DNA of 64,000 bases from contig NZ_PDZL01000009.1 in NCBI RefSeq assembly GCF_002735705.1, forward strand, positions 124,001 to 188,000, given 5' to 3'. Within the stretch, counting starts at the first letter, position 1, and the number at the start of each line of letters is the position of its first letter. A program made the translations under genes and the position numbers. This DNA comes from Janthinobacterium sp. BJB426 (GTDB lineage Bacteria; Pseudomonadota; Gammaproteobacteria; Burkholderiales; Burkholderiaceae_D). Below are positions 27,650-36,896 of this stretch, piece after piece. The notes beneath the pieces are model-generated. The model made no database searches. It was not told the origin of the DNA and saw only the letters and a list, made by a program, of their open reading frames with translations.

Positions 27650-28176
27650 GCATCAGTATGCTGCCAGCAGGAAAAAATAGCGTTTGAATATACTTTGCAC
27701 GGAGTCAATACGCGTTAAAATGGAGCATCTATAGAGCACCAGCGCATTACGCGACCACTCCGCGCTCACCTTGCCACGAGTCGTGCCGGCCATGCGCCAT
27801 TACTTTCCTCTTGGAAAGGGTTCACGATGTGTGCAGTATCCGGCCTTGCCCCTGCCGGTCGTGCGTCACCCGGACGGGCAGCCGTCAGGGACGGCACGCG
27901 CCAACTATCATTATTAAAGTCAGTCTGAGCCACGCAATACATAATTTTTTGCAATCAAGTAGACTGTGGAAATAGTTGTTTTTATATCTCATTAGTAGAT
28001 TTTTAAGCAAATATTTTGCTTGTCGTCATGCATTATGTGTATTATGTTTACAATATTGTTAATTATTTGACGAATAACTATTTTTTTCGGGGCGTCTGTG
28101 CGGTGCAGCCTGGCCATGGGCCGTTATACTGCGCCGGATTTTCCACCCGTCATACCTGTCATCCGAAGGAGCACGC
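27650..28176. other. 527-bp non-coding gap inside the EPS locus (likely second promoter and leader)
   Basis: I see no convincing gene here. The first 250 bp are GC-balanced and structured, with hairpins CCGGC/GCCGG (27840-27844 with 27854-27858) and GCCGTC/GACGGC (27881-27886 with 27890-27895). The next 170 bp are strongly AT-rich, with a perfect inverted repeat AAGCAAA-TAT-TTTGCTT (28005-28021). The AT-rich part probably carries the promoter of epsD and the genes after it. No clear -35/-10 pair or sigma-54 site could be fixed by eye. Confidence 0.5.
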
Positions 28177-29115
28177 TTGAATCATTTTATTCACTCCCGC
28201 CCCGCGCCACGTTTGTTGTGCGCCGCCCTGGTCCTGCTGGCCGCTGCTGGCCTGTCCGCCTGCGGCAACAAGGAAAAAAAGGCTGGCCAGGCGCTGGCCA
28301 GCGTGAACGGCGAAGAAATCACCGTCCTGCAGTTGAATGAAGAGTTGCAACGCGCCGGCGTGCAGGCGCCGCAGCAGGCCGCGGCCAGCAAGCAGTTGCT
28401 CGAGTCGCTGATCGATCGCCAGTTGCTGCAGAACGAAGCGGCCAAGGAAAAGGTCGACCGCGATCCGAAAGTCATGCAAGCCATCGAGCGCGCCAAGGCG
28501 CTGATCGTTGCCCAGGCATACATGCAAAAGCGCATCGGCGCGGCCACCCGCCCGAGCAAGACCGAAGTGGAAGAGTACTTCGCGAAAAATCCCCTGTTCT
28601 TCAGCCAGCGCAAGCAATTCGATTTGCGCGAGCTGGTCATCCCGACGGCGGCGCTGAACGATGAGCTCAAAGCCGTCATGGACCGCGCCAAGTCGCTGGA
28701 AGACGTGGCGCAATGGCTCGACGAGCACAAGATCGCGTTCGGCCGCACACAGGTGTCGCGCACCAGCGCCGACCTGGCGCCCGAACTAAGCAGCAAACTG
28801 CAATCGATGCCGAAGGGCCAGCTGTTCATCGTGCGCGAAGGCGAGCGCAGCCTGCTCATCGCGCTGGCCGATATCAAGGACACTCCGGTGGGCCTGGACG
28901 CGGCCGCGCCGCAAATCGAACAGTTCCTGGCCAACAAGAAGAACAAGGATGCGGCCGAAGCGGAACTGAAGCGTTTGCGCGCCAGCGCCAAGATCGAGTA
29001 TTTCAACAAGGATGCGGCGGCCTCGGCCAGCGCATCGGCAGCGGCACCTGCGGCAGCGGCGCCGGTGAACAGCGCGCATGAAGCCAATGAGCGCGGCGTA
29101 GCGGGATTGAAATAA
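28177..29115 (+). CDS. epsD: EpsD-family peptidyl-prolyl isomerase lipoprotein
   Basis: A 312-residue exported lipoprotein. The start is an unusual TTG at 28177, backed by GAAGGAG six bases upstream; no ATG in frame precedes the signal peptide. The signal ends in the lipobox LSAC (Cys at about residue 28). Then follows a SurA-like N-terminal helical region and a parvulin/rotamase-like domain (FSQRKQFDLRELVIP, KGQLFIVREGERSLLIALADI). The tail is Ala-rich and low complexity. The EpsD family accompanies exosortase-type EPS loci and is thought to fold or guide secreted components in the periplasm. First gene of the second EPS operon, 56 bp before epsE. Confidence 0.87.
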   Translation: MNHFIHSRPAPRLLCAALVLLAAAGLSACGNKEKKAGQALASVNGEEITVLQLNEELQRAGVQAPQQAAASKQLLESLIDRQLLQNEAAKEKVDRDPKVMQAIERAKALIVAQAYMQKRIGAATRPSKTEVEEYFAKNPLFFSQRKQFDLRELVIPTAALNDELKAVMDRAKSLEDVAQWLDEHKIAFGRTQVSRTSADLAPELSSKLQSMPKGQLFIVREGERSLLIALADIKDTPVGLDAAAPQIEQFLANKKNKDAAEAELKRLRASAKIEYFNKDAAASASASAAAPAAAAPVNSAHEANERGVAGLK

Positions 29116-29171
29116 GTGACTTATCGACAAGTAGTTAAACATCAGCAATCTACCAACGGGAATCTGCAATC

Positions 29172-29960
29172 ATGAAACGACTCGCAAACTGGATGATGGC
29201 GGCCTTTCTGGCCCTCGCCGCAGGCATGGCCGGTGCAGCCGATGTCCCCCTTGGGGCTGGTGATGTGCTGAAAATTTCCGTCTACGGCAACCCGGATCTG
29301 GGCCTGGAGACGCGCGTCAGCGAAGCGGGGGAAATCACCTTCCCGCTGGTGGGCGCGGTGGCCGTCGGCGGCCTGTCCACGTCGGCAGCGGAAAAGAAAC
29401 TGGGCGGCCTGCTCGAGAGCGGCGGCTTCCTGCGCAAGGCGCAAGTCAACATCATCGTCACCAGTCTGCAAAGCCAGCAGGCATCCGTGCTGGGCCAGGT
29501 GAACCGCCCGGGCCGTTACCCGGTGGAAGGCAAGCGCAGCGTGATGGACATGCTGGCCATGGCCGGCGGCGTCAGTCCTGACGGCGCCGACCAGATCACC
29601 GTGATCCGCAAGCGCAGCGGCACTGCCACGCGCGACGTGGCCGATATCCTCGACATCGTGCGCAACGGCGACCTGAAGGGCGACATGGAAGTGGGCGGCA
29701 ACGACATCATCTACGTGGAACGCGCGCCGCGCTTCTACATCTACGGCGAAGTCCAGCGTCCGGGCGCCTTCCGCCTGGAACGCAACATGACCGTGCTGCA
29801 AGCCCTGTCCGTGGGCGGTGGCCTGACCTTGCGCGGCACCGAACGCGGCGTGCGCGTCAAGCGCCGCAATGCGGCCGGCGAGATGGAAGTGCTGCCGGTC
29901 AAGCATGACGACCTGCTGCGCGTCGACGATGTCGTGTATGTCCAGGAAAGCCTGTTCTAA
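29172..29960 (+). CDS. epsE: Polysaccharide export protein EpsE (Wza family)
   Basis: A 262-residue outer-membrane polysaccharide export protein with a signal peptide ending near AGAA (residue 23). The Poly_export domain opens with [20 protein letters not shown]. Two SLBB-like domains follow, at [24 protein letters not shown] and [24 protein letters not shown]. There is no lipobox Cys, as in many EpsE members. It should form the periplasmic or outer-membrane conduit and dock to the chain-length protein EpsF encoded next. Confidence 0.94.
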   Translation: MKRLANWMMAAFLALAAGMAGAADVPLGAGDVLKISVYGNPDLGLETRVSEAGEITFPLVGAVAVGGLSTSAAEKKLGGLLESGGFLRKAQVNIIVTSLQSQQASVLGQVNRPGRYPVEGKRSVMDMLAMAGGVSPDGADQITVIRKRSGTATRDVADILDIVRNGDLKGDMEVGGNDIIYVERAPRFYIYGEVQRPGAFRLERNMTVLQALSVGGGLTLRGTERGVRVKRRNAAGEMEVLPVKHDDLLRVDDVVYVQESLF

Positions 29961-30001
29961 GAGCAACTGGCTCCCTACCTTTTTGTATTGAAAGTTTCCA
30001 A

Positions 30002-31399
30002 ATGAACCTCACCCAACTATTGCTGATCCTTCGGGCGCGCAAGAAGATTGTGCTGCTGACCTTGATGATCACCGTGGCGCTGGCGCTGGGCGTCAGCCTG
30101 GTGCTGCCGAAGACCTACAAGGCCACCAGCACCCTGCTGCTGAACTACAAGGGCGTCGATCCCTTGACGGGCATGACCATGCCGGGGCAGTTGCTGCCTG
30201 GCTACATGGCGACCCAGGTCGATATTATCGGCAGCAAGAACGTGGCCTTGCGCGTCGTCGACCAGCTGGAACTGGCGCGCAGCCCTGCCGTGATCGCCCA
30301 GTTCAATGACGCGGCACAAGGCAAGGGCACGGTGCGCGACTGGCTGGCCGACTTGCTGCTGAAGAAACTCGAAGTGATGCCGTCGCGCGAAAGCAGCGTG
30401 GTCGATGTCAGCTTCAAGGGCGCCGACCCGCAATTCGTCGCGGCCGTCTCGAACGCCTTTGCGGAACAGTACCAAAAGGTCAGCATCCAGCTGAAGGTCG
30501 ATCCGATGCGCAAGGCGACGACTTACTTCGATGACCAGACCAAATTGCTGCGCGATAACGTCGAGCGCGCGCAAAGCCGTTTGTCGAAATACCAGCAGGA
30601 TAACGGCATCGTCAGCGTCGACAACCGCCTGGACGTGGAATCGAACCGCTTGAACGACCTGTCGGCGCAACTGGTGCTGGCGCAGGGTCAGGCCATGGAA
30701 GCCAATTCGCGCCAGCGCATGGCGCAGGGCGGCAACCTGTCCGAATCGCCGGACGTGGCGTCGAATCCGCTGATCCAGAGCCTGAAGCTGGGCCTGGGCA
30801 ATGCCGAGGGTAAATTGGCCGAACTGGGCCAGCGCCTGGACCGCAATCACCCGCAATACCAGAGCGCCAAGGCGGAAGTGGACAAGCTGCGCCGCGACCT
30901 GGCCGAGCAGACGCGCGCCACCTCGCAAAGCGTGGGCAACAATGCACAGATCCTGCAGCAGCGCGAAGGCGCGATCCGCGCCGCACTGGCGGCGCAAAAA
31001 GCCAAGGTGCTGGAACTGAACCGGACGCGCGATGAAATGGGCGTGCTGAGCAAGGATGTGGAAAGCGCCCAGCGCGCCTTCGACGTGACTTCGCAGCGCC
31101 TGTCGCAGACGCGCATCGAAGGCCAGGCGGAGCAGTCCGATATCGCCATGCTCAACCCGGCCACGGCGCCGATCGAGCCGGACAGCCCGAAGATTCCCCG
31201 CAACGTGCTGCTGTCGATCTTCCTCGGCCTCATGCTGGGCTGCGGCATCGCGCTGCTGGCCGAATTGCTGGACCGCCGTATCCGTTCCGACCAGGATCTG
31301 AGCGAAGTGCTGCAGATTCCCGTGTTCGGCGTGGTCGACTGGAAACCTAAACAGCGTCGCATGCGCGGCATGCTGCCGCGCCGTTTGCGCCTGAACTGA
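30002..31399 (+). CDS. epsF: Chain-length determinant protein EpsF (Wzz/PCP family)
   Basis: A 465-residue polysaccharide co-polymerase of the inner membrane. The N-terminal Wzz domain starts with a transmembrane helix ([20 protein letters not shown]) and [12 protein letters not shown] long periplasmic coiled coil (about residues 160-360) follows, then the second helix ([23 protein letters not shown]) after the Pro-rich [11 protein letters not shown]. The short cytosolic tail is basic. It sets polymer length and links the cytoplasmic regulator EpsG to the export protein EpsE. It ends 1 bp before epsG. Confidence 0.93.
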   Translation: MNLTQLLLILRARKKIVLLTLMITVALALGVSLVLPKTYKATSTLLLNYKGVDPLTGMTMPGQLLPGYMATQVDIIGSKNVALRVVDQLELARSPAVIAQFNDAAQGKGTVRDWLADLLLKKLEVMPSRESSVVDVSFKGADPQFVAAVSNAFAEQYQKVSIQLKVDPMRKATTYFDDQTKLLRDNVERAQSRLSKYQQDNGIVSVDNRLDVESNRLNDLSAQLVLAQGQAMEANSRQRMAQGGNLSESPDVASNPLIQSLKLGLGNAEGKLAELGQRLDRNHPQYQSAKAEVDKLRRDLAEQTRATSQSVGNNAQILQQREGAIRAALAAQKAKVLELNRTRDEMGVLSKDVESAQRAFDVTSQRLSQTRIEGQAEQSDIAMLNPATAPIEPDSPKIPRNVLLSIFLGLMLGCGIALLAELLDRRIRSDQDLSEVLQIPVFGVVDWKPKQRRMRGMLPRRLRLN

Positions 31400-31400
31400 G

Positions 31401-32291
31401 ATGGAACCTATCATGACTTCAAGTCCACACCTCCTCAATACCACTGCACCCCTGGTGCGCGGCGCCGATTCCAGCATTGGCGGCCTGTTGCTCGAATCGG
31501 GCAAGATCACGCCGGAAAACGCCGAACGCGTGCTGCGCATGCAAAAGGAACTGGGCATCCGCTTCGGCGAAGCTGCCCTGCGCCTGGGCCTGATCACGGA
31601 AGCCGATATCGAGCAGGTGCTGGCGCGCCAGTTCGACTATCCCTACCTGCAGCCAGGCGCCGGCAAGTATCCGCAGGAACTGGTGGCCGCCTACCAGCCT
31701 TTCAGCCACCAGGTGGAAACCCTGCGCGCCGTGCGCAGCCAGCTGATGCTGCGCTGGTTCGCCCGCGGCAGCAAGTCGCTGGTGGTGCTGGGCATGGAGC
31801 CGGGCGACGGCGCCAGCCTGTTCGCGGCCAACCTGGCCGTGGTGTTTTCCCAGCTGGGCGAGCACACCTTGCTGGTCGACGCCAACCTGCGCGCGCCGCG
31901 CCAGCAGGAAATCTTCGACCTGAAGACGCGCCAGGGCCTGTCCGACGTGCTGGCCGGCCGCGCCGAACTCGATATCATCGCCAAGGTGGAATCGTTTGTC
32001 GCGCTGTCGGTGCTGGCCGCCGGCACCTTGCCGCCGAATCCGCAGGAATTGCTCAGCCGCACCTCCTTTGTCACGCTCAACAAGCAGCTGGAAAGCCGCT
32101 ACGACGTGGTGCTGTACGACGTGCCGGCGTATGCCACCGGTTCCGATGCGCTGGCCGTGGCGGCGCGTGCGGGCGGCGTGCTGCTGGTGGCGCGCAAGAA
32201 CAAGACGCCGATGGCGGAAGTGGCGGCCATGGCCGAGCAAATGACGCATAGCGGCGCCCAGGTGGTCGGTTCCGTGATGGTCGACTTTTGA
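31401..32291 (+). CDS. epsG: EpsG chain-length regulator, BY-kinase fold with degenerate nucleotide motifs
   Basis: A 296-residue cytosolic protein; ATG at 31413 is an alternative start. Residues about 20-85 look like an MshEN/GspE-N type domain: two copies of a GxxLLxxGxITxxxxxxxLxxQ pattern, at IGGLLLESGKI and FGEAALRLGLITEADIEQVL. From about residue 120 the BacA/BY-kinase ATPase fold follows. Its Walker A reads MEPGDGASLF, with Ala where Lys is required. Walker A' reads LLVDANLRAPRQQ, with Asn for the second Asp, and no tyrosine cluster ends the protein. It may therefore be a pseudokinase that regulates EpsF allosterically. The stop overlaps the XrtB start by one base. Confidence 0.88.
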   Translation: MEPIMTSSPHLLNTTAPLVRGADSSIGGLLLESGKITPENAERVLRMQKELGIRFGEAALRLGLITEADIEQVLARQFDYPYLQPGAGKYPQELVAAYQPFSHQVETLRAVRSQLMLRWFARGSKSLVVLGMEPGDGASLFAANLAVVFSQLGEHTLLVDANLRAPRQQEIFDLKTRQGLSDVLAGRAELDIIAKVESFVALSVLAAGTLPPNPQELLSRTSFVTLNKQLESRYDVVLYDVPAYATGSDALAVAARAGGVLLVARKNKTPMAEVAAMAEQMTHSGAQVVGSVMVDF

Positions 32292-33199
32292 TGGCTGCGC
32301 CTGGCCACGCCATGCCGCCGGCACAGGCCGGCCGCTCCGCCGTGCCGGACTGGCTGCCGCTGGCGTTGGGCTTTCTTGCCATGCTCGCGCCCAGCCTGGT
32401 CGGGCTGTTCCGTGGCATCTGGTCGACCGAAGAGCAGGCGCACGGCCCCATCATCCTGGCCCTGTCGCTGTGGCTGATCTACCGCAAATGGCCGGAGATG
32501 CTGGCGCAGAGCGCTGGCGCCCGTCCGGCCCGCGCCGGCTGGCCGCTGCTGGCCGCCGCGCTGCTGCTGTATGTGCTGGGCCGTTCGCAGCACATCCTGT
32601 CGCTGGAAATCCTCGCCCTGATCGGCACCGGCCTGGCGTTGCTGCTGCTCAAGCGCGGCTGGATTGCCGCGCGCGTGCTGTGGTTTCCCTTCTTCTTCAT
32701 GCTGTTCATGGTGCCGCTGCCGCTGCCGCTGGTGACGACCCTGACCATGCCGATGAAAATGGCGGTTTCGTATGTGACCGAACACCTGCTTTTCCTGGCC
32801 GGCTATCCGATCGCCCGCAATGGCGTGATCCTGCAGATCGGCCAGTACCAGCTGCTGGTGGCCGACGCCTGCGCCGGCTTGCAGACCTTGCTGACGCTTG
32901 AAGCGCTGGGCCTGTTTTACCTGAACCTGGTGCGGCATACTTCGCCGTTCCGCAACATCGTGCTGGCCCTGCTGATCGTGCCGATTTCCTTCACGGCCAA
33001 TGTCATCCGCGTGATCGTGCTGACCCTGATCACGTATTACTTCGGCGACGCGGCCGGGCAGGGCTTCCTGCATGGCTTCGCCGGCATGGTGCTGTTCATT
33101 TCCGCGCTGCTGCTGATCCTCAGTGTCGACAGCTTGCTGCAGTGGATCGTGCGCAAGCGCCAGGCGGACCGCGCGCCAACCGTGGGAGCGTCGACATGA
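32291..33199 (+). CDS. xrtB: Exosortase B
   Basis: A 302-residue polytopic membrane transpeptidase of the EpsH/exosortase family. About eight hydrophobic helices are present. The catalytic Cys is in VADACAGLQTLL, the Arg in ANVIRVIVLTL and the His in GFLHGFAGMVLF, the conserved triad of the family. It cleaves PEP-CTERM tails of exported proteins, such as those at 21143, 54442 and 58607, as they pass to the outer surface. The association with EpsG upstream and EpsI downstream is diagnostic of the XrtB system. Overlaps epsG by 1 bp (TGATG) and epsI by 4 bp. Confidence 0.94.
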   Translation: MAAPGHAMPPAQAGRSAVPDWLPLALGFLAMLAPSLVGLFRGIWSTEEQAHGPIILALSLWLIYRKWPEMLAQSAGARPARAGWPLLAAALLLYVLGRSQHILSLEILALIGTGLALLLLKRGWIAARVLWFPFFFMLFMVPLPLPLVTTLTMPMKMAVSYVTEHLLFLAGYPIARNGVILQIGQYQLLVADACAGLQTLLTLEALGLFYLNLVRHTSPFRNIVLALLIVPISFTANVIRVIVLTLITYYFGDAAGQGFLHGFAGMVLFISALLLILSVDSLLQWIVRKRQADRAPTVGAST

Positions 33200-33882
33200 A
33201 CGCGGCACTGCGCATGAATATGCTGCTGGGCGCCTTGCTGCTGGGCGCGGCCATCCTCAGCCACGGCGTGGCGCCGGGCGTGAAGATGGCCGACCAGCGC
33301 CCGAGTTTTTCGCTCGAAGCGGCGATACCGCAAGCCTTCGGCGATTGGCGCGTCGACAGTTCCATCGTGCCGCTGCAGGTGGATCCGGAAACCCAGGAAC
33401 GCCTGAACAAGATCTACAACCAGACCCTGTCGCGCACCTACATCAATGCGCACGGCGAACGGGTGATGCTGTCGATCGCCTACGGCGGCGACCAGAGCGA
33501 CAACATGGGCGTGCACAAGCCGGAAGTGTGCTACGCGGCGCAGGGTTTCCAGGTCGAACGCGACGAATATGGCGAGCTGGCTTCGGCCTACGGCAGCCTG
33601 CCCGTGAAGCGCTTGTTGGCCGTGAATGGCAACCGCAGCGAGCCCATCACATACTGGATCACCATCGGCGACAAGATCAGCAAGGTGGGCATGCAGCAGC
33701 GCCTGGAACAATTGCGCTATGGCCTGACGGGCACCGTCGCCGACGCCATGCTGTTCCGCGTGTCGAGCATCGATACGGATTTGCCGCGCGCGTACCGCCT
33801 GCAGGCCGATTTCGTCAACGGCTTGCTGGCCAGCATGCCGCCGGCGCAGCGTAGCCGCCTGATCGGCGCGCCGCCCGGATGA
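33196..33882 (+). CDS. epsI: Exosortase-associated protein EpsI, B type
   Basis: A 228-residue protein with an N-terminal signal-anchor (MLLGALLLGAAILSHG), followed by a periplasmic domain. The EpsI hallmark is the His-x-Pro-x-x-Cys-Tyr motif, seen as GVHKPEVCYAAQGF (about residue 112). The family is found fused to, or next to, exosortases. It is thought to assist exosortase processing or EPS maturation, but the reaction is not established. The start overlaps the xrtB stop (ATGA). Confidence 0.92.
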   Translation: MNAALRMNMLLGALLLGAAILSHGVAPGVKMADQRPSFSLEAAIPQAFGDWRVDSSIVPLQVDPETQERLNKIYNQTLSRTYINAHGERVMLSIAYGGDQSDNMGVHKPEVCYAAQGFQVERDEYGELASAYGSLPVKRLLAVNGNRSEPITYWITIGDKISKVGMQQRLEQLRYGLTGTVADAMLFRVSSIDTDLPRAYRLQADFVNGLLASMPPAQRSRLIGAPPG

Positions 33883-33946
33883 GGCATGGCTTGAACGATG
33901 ACAGTGTGCCAGCGGGCGTGGCACGGCGCGGCAGACAGCGAGAATC

Positions 33947-35485
33947 ATGAGCAGCGACATCAACAAGAAAAGCGTCAGCGCCGTCAAGTGGGCGGCGATG
34001 GGCACGGTCCTCATGTTTGGCCTGCAACTGGTCACGCAAGTGGTGCTGGCGCGCCTGCTGGGGCCGGAAAACTACGGCTTGTTTGCGATGGGACTGATTG
34101 TGCTGACATTTAGCAACTTTCTGGCCGATTTCGGTTTTTCCTGGGGGCTGGTGCAAAACCGCACGCTCAGCGAGGAAGACGTGCGCTTCACGGTGACGTG
34201 GCAGGCGCTGACGGGCCTGGCGGCCATGACTTTGCTGTTTTTCATGGCGCCGTGGATCGCCGCGTACTTCAAGGAACCGCGCATCGCGCCCGTGATCGCC
34301 TGGATGAGTCTAACCTGCCTGCTGAATGCGCTGACGGCGCCGGGCAGCAGCCTGCTGCGGCGCGCCCTCGATTTCCGCTGGCTCAACATCATCCAGGTGA
34401 GCAGCTACATCGTCGGCTACCTGCTGGTGGGCTTGCCGCTCGCGTATGCTGGCGCCGGCGTCTGGACTCTCGTGTGCGCCTGGCTGGGACAGGCTTCCAC
34501 GGCGCTGGTGCTGACGTATGCGCGCACGCGTTTCTCGCTCAAGCCGCTGCTGTGGTACGAGGGCGCGCGGCGCTCGACGAATGTGGGCGTGACGGTGTTC
34601 GTGACGAATCTGTGCAACTGGTGCCTGAACAATATGGACCGCGTGTTCCTGGGCCGCTTCCTCAACGCCCACGCGGTGGGCGTGTATGCGGTCGGCTACA
34701 ACCTGGCCAATACGCCCAATTCGCTGTTCCTGAGCGCCTTGCAGCCGGCGTTCCTGGCTACGGGCGCCAAGCTGCAGGACGATCTGCCGCGCCTGCGCGA
34801 CACCTATCTGTCGGTGCTGGCGACCATCTGGATCATCATCCTGCCGCTGTTCGTGCTGCTGGCGATGACGGCGCCGGACTTGATCGGCGTGTTGTACGGC
34901 AAGGTGTGGCAAGAGTCGGGCATCGTGCTGAGCATATTGGCGCTGGCCATGCCCGCGTATATCACGTGGGGCATGTCGACGCCGATTTTATGGAATACGG
35001 GCGGCAAGCACCTGGAAAGCCTGCTGCAGCTGCCGCTGATCGTGCTGGCCGGCGCGGCGCTGGTGCTGTGGGCGGAGCAGGGCGGGGCGGTGGTCGCCAT
35101 GATCGCCGCCGGCACCTTGCTGGCACGGGCGCTGGTGGTGGGCACGGTGGCGTGCGTGCGCCTGCAGGTGGGGCTGGGCGACCTGGCGCCGCTGGCCGCG
35201 CGCGGCCTGGCCATGGGCTTGCTGGCCGCCGCCGGCAGCTGGGGCGGCACCGTGTTGGGTGGCCTGGGCGGCAGCCATCCGCTGCCCGCTTTCCTGGGCG
35301 GCGCGGTGTTTGGCGGCCTGACCCTGTTGCTGGCCGTGCTGGCCTGGCCAGAACTGCTGGGCGCGCGCGCGGTGGGCATGCTGGCCCGCTTCAGCCCGCC
35401 GCTGCCGGCCAAGGTGGTCTCTTATCTGCGCGCCCGCTGTGGCGCGCGCGACAACTTACTGGATACGCGAGAACTACATGAGTGA
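33947..35485 (+). CDS. Lipopolysaccharide/EPS flippase (Wzx, polysaccharide transporter family)
   Basis: A 512-residue membrane protein with 12 or more predicted helices, of the WzxC/PST branch of the MOP superfamily. The N-terminal signature AVKWAAMGTVLMFGLQLVTQVVLARLLGPENYGLFAM is typical; the second conserved helix bundle lies around NNMDRVFLGRFLNAHAVGVYAVGYNLANTP. It should flip undecaprenyl-linked repeat units across the inner membrane. The stop overlaps the next gene by 8 bp. Confidence 0.92.
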   Translation: MSSDINKKSVSAVKWAAMGTVLMFGLQLVTQVVLARLLGPENYGLFAMGLIVLTFSNFLADFGFSWGLVQNRTLSEEDVRFTVTWQALTGLAAMTLLFFMAPWIAAYFKEPRIAPVIAWMSLTCLLNALTAPGSSLLRRALDFRWLNIIQVSSYIVGYLLVGLPLAYAGAGVWTLVCAWLGQASTALVLTYARTRFSLKPLLWYEGARRSTNVGVTVFVTNLCNWCLNNMDRVFLGRFLNAHAVGVYAVGYNLANTPNSLFLSALQPAFLATGAKLQDDLPRLRDTYLSVLATIWIIILPLFVLLAMTAPDLIGVLYGKVWQESGIVLSILALAMPAYITWGMSTPILWNTGGKHLESLLQLPLIVLAGAALVLWAEQGGAVVAMIAAGTLLARALVVGTVACVRLQVGLGDLAPLAARGLAMGLLAAAGSWGGTVLGGLGGSHPLPAFLGGAVFGGLTLLLAVLAWPELLGARAVGMLARFSPPLPAKVVSYLRARCGARDNLLDTRELHE

Positions 35486-36896
35486 AATACTGTTTGGCCT
35501 GTTTGCCGTGGTCGCCGCGCTGGTGGTGGTGTTCGTGATCGCCTTGAGCATTCATTGGGGCAGCAAGCGCGAGACGGGACTGGTGCCCTATGTGTTCTAT
35601 CCGGTACTGCTGTCGATCGCCGTGGCGGCCATCCTGTCGAACCGCGATATCTCGGGCAATGACCTCCTGCTGGGCATGCAGACGGTGGTGCGGCATCCGG
35701 CCAGCGCCTGGTTTGGCCGGCTCACGTCCCTGTTCGTGATCTTTGCCTGCGGCGAGCGCATGTTGCACCGCCTGACTTCGCGCGACAAGGTCCAGCCGAT
35801 GCCGATGCTGCTGTTCTGGGCGCTGTTCGTGTATTTCCTCAGCAATATCGTCAGCCCGGCCCTGCTGGGGCGTCATACCGATGTGTCGCATGAATACCTG
35901 TACATGTTCCTGGCCGGCTATGCGGCCTTGCTGATGACGCCGAAGGAGGTCGACCTGAGCGTCATCTCGATGCGCAACGCTACCTTGCTGTTCCTGGTGC
36001 TCAGCGCAGCCGTGTTTGCCTGGAAGCCGAACATGGTCATCAACAAGAATTACCACGGCCTGATTCCCTTCCTCAGCATCCGCTATGCGGGCCTGGCCAA
36101 TCACGCCAACAGCCTGGGACCGATGGTGGTGGTGTTCCTGCTGTGCTTGTGGCGCAAGCCTTATGCTTCGCGCCTGCTGAACCTGTTCGCCTGGGGCATG
36201 GGCCTGGCCAGCCTGTTGCTGGCGCAATCGAAAACCAGCTGGGTCGCCTGCATCCTGTGCTTTGCCTGTGTCGCGTATTTCGGTTTCCGCGAGCAGATCA
36301 AGGAGCGCCTGTTCGATTACCGCCGCCCGCAATTGTCGATCATCGGCATCTTCTGCTTCATCCTGCTGTGCGTGCTGGGCATGTTGTTGGTGATGTTCGG
36401 CAATCTCGACGCCAAGCTGGCGCGCTTTGCTTCGAGCAACGAAGGCTTCGACCTGATCAGCTTGACGGGACGCGACGTGATCTGGCAGGTGGCGGTGCAG
36501 GAATGGCACAAGAATCCCGTCTTCGGCTACGGCTTGCCGCTGTGGGATGACGCGTTCCGCGTCAGCATCGGCATGCCCTACGCCACCCATGCGCACAGCC
36601 AGTTTTACCAGAGCCTGGCCAGCGCCGGCACCATCGGCGCCATCGGCCTGGTGCTGTATGCCATGGCGCTGCTGTATGCCTGCGCGCGCACGGCGCGGGC
36701 CAGTCAGGGCCTGTCGATGGCCCTGTTCGTCCTCATCGCCATCCGTTCGATCAGCGAAGTGCCGCTGTCGCTGACGGGCTTTGCCGCCGAGGCGATGACG
36801 CACCTGCTGTTGCTCATCATCGTGACGGCGTATTACCCGGTGGCCGACCGGCAGGCCGTCAGGGCGCGCAAGGTGCGCGTGCCGGGGATGGCCTGA
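35478..36896 (+). CDS. O-antigen ligase/polymerase-family membrane protein (probable EPS polymerase)
   Basis: A 472-residue protein with about ten transmembrane helices and the large periplasmic loop of the Wzy_C family. The conserved points are LAQSKTSWVACIL before the loop and the His-rich HAHSQFYQSLASAGTIG motif after it, matching the RG..H-type active loop of WaaL and Wzy enzymes. In this operon, between a flippase and a glycosyltransferase, polymerisation of EPS repeats is the likeliest role. The start at 35478 lies inside the flippase stop region; the frame extends upstream to 35439 without need. Confidence 0.87.
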   Translation: MSEILFGLFAVVAALVVVFVIALSIHWGSKRETGLVPYVFYPVLLSIAVAAILSNRDISGNDLLLGMQTVVRHPASAWFGRLTSLFVIFACGERMLHRLTSRDKVQPMPMLLFWALFVYFLSNIVSPALLGRHTDVSHEYLYMFLAGYAALLMTPKEVDLSVISMRNATLLFLVLSAAVFAWKPNMVINKNYHGLIPFLSIRYAGLANHANSLGPMVVVFLLCLWRKPYASRLLNLFAWGMGLASLLLAQSKTSWVACILCFACVAYFGFREQIKERLFDYRRPQLSIIGIFCFILLCVLGMLLVMFGNLDAKLARFASSNEGFDLISLTGRDVIWQVAVQEWHKNPVFGYGLPLWDDAFRVSIGMPYATHAHSQFYQSLASAGTIGAIGLVLYAMALLYACARTARASQGLSMALFVLIAIRSISEVPLSLTGFAAEAMTHLLLLIIVTAYYPVADRQAVRARKVRVPGMA

